In this document: positions 15,659 to 18,783 of the stretch, piece after piece
Layout of the letters: every line of letters begins with the position of its first letter
How positions within the stretch are numbered: the first letter of the stretch is position 1
Origin: JAWXTP01 sp044433415
Lineage (GTDB): Bacteria; Bacteroidota; Bacteroidia; Bacteroidales; Rikenellaceae
Assembly (NCBI GenBank): GCA_044433415.1
Contig: JAWXTP010000051.1
Location: 1-18,783, forward strand
Reading direction: 5' to 3'
DNA: 18,783 nucleotides
Notes under the pieces: model-generated
Databases searched by the model: none
Seen by the model: only the letters and a program-made list of their open reading frames with translations
What the model was told of the DNA's origin: nothing
Translations under genes and position numbers: made by a program

Positions 15659-15678
15659 AGGAGTTTGTCCTAACTCCT
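15659..15678 (+). terminator. Small hairpin in the leader of the CotH gene
   Basis: aggagtt and aactcct (7 bp) pair around tgtcct, 22 bp before the CotH ATG. The short stem and weak T content (tatttgtaattcc) make it either a partial terminator of the upstream operon or a structure in the CotH leader; it also contains a possible ribosome-binding sequence, aggag. Confidence 0.4.
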
Positions 15679-15700
15679 TATTTGTAATTCCTAATAAATT

Positions 15701-17068
15701 ATGATTAAATATATTACAACACTTTTATTATTGGTACTGACTGTTACCTCTTGTCGTAATGAGGATTATATAAACGCCAAAAATTATGATAATGACGTTG
15801 AAGAATATGATGAAGAACAGGAAGATACTGTAACTTACCCTGATTGGACAGCTGAAACTCATGGTAATGCTGTAGAGCCTAACTTAGACCTTATCTTCCC
15901 TGATGAAGCTGAGGTGCTTCGTATGGACCTTACTATTAGTACCGCTAACCTTAGCACCATGAATACTGACCTTAGAAGTATAGTTAGCAAAATAATGAGT
16001 TCCTCGTCGGATGTTACTCCTGTTTGGGTGCCTTGTACAGTTAAATTTAATGATACAGAATGGTATGAGGTGGGTGTGCGCTATAAGGGGAACTCTAGTC
16101 TTAGCTCTACATATAGCTCAGGGAATGGTAAGTACTCTATGAAACTAGACTTTGACCAGTTTGAAGACGATTACCCAGCTCTTAAAAATCAACGCTTCTA
16201 TGGCTTTAAACAGCTGAATCTTAATAATAACTATGAGGACTGCTCGTTTATGCGTGATAAAGTCGTGTCGGATATTTTACGCGAGTTTGGTGTGGCAGCT
16301 GCTCATACTAGTTTCTGTGAACTCTATGTTAATGGTACTTACTACGGATTGTATACCATTATTGAAGAAGTTGATGATACAGTTATTAAAACACAGTTTG
16401 ATGATGGCTCAGGAAATACTTATAAGCCAGAGATTTCTTTCTCCTCTAGCTCTTATAACACTAGTAACTTATACCTTAAAACTAATACTTCATCACCTGA
16501 CTATAGCGATGCTTATGCGCTATTTACAGCGTTACATGCTTCTAATCGTACAACTAATGAGGCAGAATGGTGCGCTCAGCTAGAAAGCGTGTTTGATGTA
16601 GATACCTTCCTGAAATGGTTAGCAGTAAATACAGCTATACAAAATTGGGACTCTTACGGAAATATGGCTCATAACTATTATCTTTATAACTATGAAGGTA
16701 AACTTACTTGGATTCCTTGGGACCATAATGAAGCATTACAGGATGCTACAGGGAACTATAAAACTTATACCCCTTCTCAACTTAGTAGTGTGAGTACCTC
16801 ATGGCCTTTGATACGCTATATTATTGGTGTTGATGAATATAGTGATACGTTCTATGGCTATCTTCGTGAATTTATAGATGGCGCTTTTAGCCCTGCAAAG
16901 ATGATTGCTACTTATGAAAGTTATTATAACCTGCTTTATAGTTCTGCTTATAGTGAGAGCTTTAGGTCTTATTCTTTCCTTAATAGCGGAAGTGAGTTTG
17001 ATAGCGCTGTTACTAAACTTAAAACTCATGTGCAGACGCGATATAATTTAATAGAGAGTTATTTGTAG
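15701..17068 (+). CDS. CotH-family protein kinase, lipoprotein
   Basis: 455 aa. A lipoprotein signal (MIKYITTLLLLVLTVTSC) puts the lipid-bearing Cys at 18, followed by a very acidic linker (about 23-43). The CotH domain (PF08757) covers roughly 70-440: GVRYKGNSS (125-133), KLDFDQF (148-154), QLNLNNNYEDCSFMRDKVVS (171-190), YYGLYTIIEEVDD (214-226), TYKPE (240-244), and the metal-site region HNYYLYNYEGKLTWIPWDHN (324-343). The characterised relative, CotH of Bacillus spores, is an atypical protein kinase phosphorylating coat proteins. This copy is lipid-anchored outside the cytosol, where ATP is scarce; a neighbouring polyphosphate pathway could supply a different phosphoryl donor (speculation). 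It follows DUF2490 after a 179-bp gap with direct repeats and a hairpin, so it may be semi-independently controlled. Confidence 0.88.
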   Translation: MIKYITTLLLLVLTVTSCRNEDYINAKNYDNDVEEYDEEQEDTVTYPDWTAETHGNAVEPNLDLIFPDEAEVLRMDLTISTANLSTMNTDLRSIVSKIMSSSSDVTPVWVPCTVKFNDTEWYEVGVRYKGNSSLSSTYSSGNGKYSMKLDFDQFEDDYPALKNQRFYGFKQLNLNNNYEDCSFMRDKVVSDILREFGVAAAHTSFCELYVNGTYYGLYTIIEEVDDTVIKTQFDDGSGNTYKPEISFSSSSYNTSNLYLKTNTSSPDYSDAYALFTALHASNRTTNEAEWCAQLESVFDVDTFLKWLAVNTAIQNWDSYGNMAHNYYLYNYEGKLTWIPWDHNEALQDATGNYKTYTPSQLSSVSTSWPLIRYIIGVDEYSDTFYGYLREFIDGAFSPAKMIATYESYYNLLYSSAYSESFRSYSFLNSGSEFDSAVTKLKTHVQTRYNLIESYL

Positions 17069-17106
17069 ATAGTTGGGTGTTGGTAGGCATAATTTTTAAC
17101 TAATGA

Positions 17107-17137
17107 TTTGTAATTTGCTTAATTTGTGTTACATTTG
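17107..17137 (+). promoter_or_regulatory. Consensus promoter of the Rpn gene
   Basis: TTTG (17107-17110), a 19-bp spacer, then TACATTTG (17130-17137) fit TTTG-N19-21-TAnnTTTG exactly. Predicted start near 17144, about 30 nt before the ATG at 17175. It shows that the Rpn gene is a separate unit from the CotH cluster. Confidence 0.75.
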
Positions 17138-17174
17138 TGTTGAATGAGAATAGTAACGTTTAAAACTATTTATT

Positions 17175-18068
17175 ATGACAAAGAGTTATATAAGATTTGA
17201 TTGGGCAATGAAGAGTTTGCTTCGCAATAAGGCAAATTTTGGTATATTGGAGGGTTTTCTAACTACTCTTCTGAATGAACGTATAATAATAAAAAATCTT
17301 CTTGAAAGCGAAAGTAATCAGGAAACTGATGATGATAAACAAAATAGAGTAGACTTATTAGCTGAGAACTCCAAAGGTGAACTAATAATAATTGAAGTGC
17401 AGGGGAATACTGCTCATGATTATTTCCAACGCATGCTTTTTGCCACTTCAAAACTAGTGGTAGAATACATGAAAAAAGGTGTTGATTATGCTGGTGTAAA
17501 AAAGGTATATAGTGTAAATATAGTTTACTTCTCTTTGGGAATAGGCGATGATATCGTTTACCATGGTAAAACAGAATTTCGAGGAATACACCATAATGAC
17601 GTGTTGGAACTCTCTGGGTACCAACAGAAAAATTTCAATATAAAAGAGATAAGTCAGCTTTATCCAGAATATTACATCCTAAAAGTTAATGATTTTGATA
17701 AAGTTGCCACAACTCCATTAGATGAATGGATAAGTTACTTAAAAACAGGAGACTTGCCTGATAGTGCTACAGCGTGCGGTTTAGATGAAGTACGTGAAAA
17801 GTTAAAGCTAGATATTTTAAGTAGAGAGCAATATAATCGTTATCAAAAACAAGTATTAGATGCCATCTCAGATAGTAACAGTCTTTTCTTTCAAATTGAC
17901 GAAGCTGATTTTAATGGTCATAAACGTGGCTTAGAAGAAGGAATAGAAAAAGGTCGTAAAGAGAATACTTTGGAATTAGCAAGTAAAATGAAACAACAGG
18001 GAATAAGTGTAGAGGTCATTTCTATAGTCACAGGTTTATCAGTTGATGAGATAAACGAAGTTTCATAG
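17175..18068 (+). CDS. Rpn-family recombination-promoting nuclease (PD-(D/E)XK)
   Basis: 297 aa. Proteins of this family (PDDEXK_2, often annotated as putative transposases) are metal-dependent DNA endonucleases linked in E. coli RpnA to RecA-independent recombination. The N-terminal block MTKSYIRFDWAMKSLLRNKA is the usual opening. The nuclease motif is complete: Asp60 in NRVDLL, then Glu74-x-Gln76 in LIIIEVQGN, with Gln in place of the classical Lys, as is normal here. The C-terminal part has the family's low-complexity helix (GLEEGIEKGRKEN) and a last block KMKQQGISVEVISIVTGLSVDEIN, which resembles a small helix-turn-helix. It has a perfect promoter of its own and a strong hairpin terminator about 110 bp downstream, so it is monocistronic. 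Full length and apparently intact. Confidence 0.9.
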   Translation: MTKSYIRFDWAMKSLLRNKANFGILEGFLTTLLNERIIIKNLLESESNQETDDDKQNRVDLLAENSKGELIIIEVQGNTAHDYFQRMLFATSKLVVEYMKKGVDYAGVKKVYSVNIVYFSLGIGDDIVYHGKTEFRGIHHNDVLELSGYQQKNFNIKEISQLYPEYYILKVNDFDKVATTPLDEWISYLKTGDLPDSATACGLDEVREKLKLDILSREQYNRYQKQVLDAISDSNSLFFQIDEADFNGHKRGLEEGIEKGRKENTLELASKMKQQGISVEVISIVTGLSVDEINEVS

Positions 18069-18179
18069 CTATACCTGTTGAGCTAAGCTAAATCGAGATT
18101 GAGGATTAAACCACTATTGATGGTGATGTTAATGAGCCTAGGCGCTGTGGTTTCTTGTAACGTATGTACAACATTTATT

Positions 18180-18230
18180 GGTAGCATTTTAAATAGTAGA
18201 ATTTTCTATTATTTGAAATGCTACCTTTTT
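18180..18230 (+). terminator. Strong intrinsic terminator after the Rpn gene
   Basis: A 21-bp stem (18180-18200 with 18205-18225; two G-T wobbles, no mismatches) around the loop attt is followed by TTTTT (18226-18230). It isolates the holin gene from upstream transcription. The 110 bp between the Rpn stop and the stem show no ORF. Confidence 0.88.
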
Positions 18231-18242
18231 GTTGTATGCTAT

Positions 18243-18250
18243 TATCTTTG
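18243..18250 (+). promoter_or_regulatory. Probable -7 box for the holin gene
   Basis: TATCTTTG fits TAnnTTTG and is 19 bp before the ATG at 18270, implying a very short leader of about 13 nt. A TTTG at 18228-18231 is too close (11 bp) for -33 and one at 18212-18215 is too far (27 bp). Confidence 0.4.
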
Positions 18251-18269
18251 GGGAAAACTTAAATAAGCT

Positions 18270-18728
18270 ATGATAAACAATATGTTAAACAACAACTGGG
18301 AGAATCTCGAATTTGAAGCACTGATAATTGTAATATTATGGGTGCTACCTTTATTTGCGTATTTCGTGGATTTCTGGACAGGAGTAGAGGGCGCTAAGGC
18401 GCAGGGTGAGGAATTGCACAGCCAAGGATTTAGAAAGACAATTATTAAAATAGGGGATTATTGGAGGTTTCAATTTATGGCATTACTTATAGATGTGGTA
18501 GGGTCGTTACTTCCTATATATACTCTACCATATGTGTCTATGATTGCTACTATCAGTGTGATACTTATAGAATTTAAATCAGTACGTGAGAATTTTAAAA
18601 AGAAAAAAAGTATAGCTACTAAAGCTATAACGCTTTCTGAAACACTAATATCAGAAATTGTTGATGCTAAGGATGCAGCTCAGGCTACACGAATAATAGC
18701 TCAATTTATGGCTAAAGGGGACTTCTAA
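18270..18728 (+). CDS. Phage-type holin family membrane protein
   Basis: 152 aa. It matches the Bacteroidetes holin family: a first hydrophobic segment (ALIIVILWVLPLFAYFVDFW), the conserved loop DFWTGVEGAKAQGEELHSQG (Asp-x-Trp-x-Gly, then Gly-x-Arg-Lys-Thr), two further hydrophobic segments (FMALLIDVVGSLLPIY and VSMIATISVILIEF), and a Lys-rich cytosolic tail. In phages such proteins form the membrane lesion that releases an endolysin; in Bacteroidetes chromosomes they often stand beside an amidase. No amidase or other phage gene is visible here, though the window ends 55 bp downstream. It is isolated by the terminator at 18180-18230 and has its own -7 box, so it may be a phage remnant or a domesticated gene. 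Confidence 0.8.
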   Translation: MINNMLNNNWENLEFEALIIVILWVLPLFAYFVDFWTGVEGAKAQGEELHSQGFRKTIIKIGDYWRFQFMALLIDVVGSLLPIYTLPYVSMIATISVILIEFKSVRENFKKKKSIATKAITLSETLISEIVDAKDAAQATRIIAQFMAKGDF

Positions 18729-18731
18729 ACC

Positions 18732-18783
18732 CCTATCACCTATTACCTATCACCTATTACCTAAAACCTAACACCTAAAACCT
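18732..18783. repeat. cctatcacctatt / cctaaaacct repeat array, cut by window end
   Basis: Directly after the holin stop, 9-10 bp units (cctatcacctatta, cctaaaacctaacacct) run to the end of the window. The same family appears reverse-complemented at 12875-12907 and in the same orientation at 13270-13290, so it is a dispersed genome repeat. Its full length is unknown. Confidence 0.8.

Overview
The window looks like a chromosomal segment from a low-GC member of the Bacteroidota, most likely order Bacteroidales. The support is: repeated -7 promoter boxes of the TAnnTTTG type used by the Bacteroides primary sigma factor; lipoprotein signal peptides (FVGC, VTSC); a fimbrillin-like plus LRR_5 (BspA-type) surface lipoprotein; a DUF4956/VTC/CotH cluster; a GH125 mannosidase; and a Bacteroidetes-type holin. 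I cannot resolve the genus. No rRNA, tRNA or CRISPR array was seen.

Left third (1-7826): a surface-protein region rich in rearrangement signals. It starts with the tail of a broken IS982-like transposase. A minus-strand membrane-anchored coiled-coil/TPR protein (374-1534) follows. Then come almost 1 kb without an intact gene, an IS110-type transposase relic (2505-2769) and a plus-strand fimbrillin-like/LRR lipoprotein (2904-5156). This faces a minus-strand LRR_5 protein that has no signal peptide (5483-7198). The most interesting element is at 1929-2112: a 17-bp perfect inverted repeat encloses 150 bp carrying a consensus Bacteroides promoter (TTTG, 19 bp, TATATTTG). This is the architecture of a phase-variable invertible promoter, and it lies between the divergent TPR and LRR genes. 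The minus-strand LRR gene also carries five exact 10-bp repeats in its leader. Behind it are a 163-bp near-palindrome, a second palindrome and a 47-bp tandem array.

Middle (7823-12866): a minus-strand set comprising a small polytopic membrane protein, a porin-like outer-membrane protein broken by a one-base frameshift in a short A-run, and a MATE-family exporter. The exporter and porin are separated by only 22 bp and were probably co-transcribed. Divergent from them is a periplasmic GH125 exo-alpha-1,6-mannosidase with its own promoter.

Right third (12867-18783): a 420-bp intergenic block of nested, mirror-arranged short repeats. It is followed by a four-gene plus-strand cluster: a VTC-domain polyphosphate polymerase, a DUF4956 membrane protein, a DUF2490 beta-barrel protein and a CotH-kinase lipoprotein. 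The layout (cytosolic enzyme, inner-membrane protein, outer-membrane barrel, lipid-anchored kinase-fold protein) suggests one envelope-spanning pathway linking polyphosphate with protein phosphorylation. That link is inference. An Rpn-family nuclease with a perfect promoter, a strong terminator and a phage-type holin gene follow. The window ends in a decamer-like repeat array of the same family seen near 12.9 and 13.3 kb.

Two themes recur. One is envelope and surface genes. The other is DNA structures that could switch or vary their expression (inverted repeats around a promoter, short tandem repeats in a leader, a homopolymer frameshift, an internally repetitive LRR array) mixed with decayed insertion sequences.
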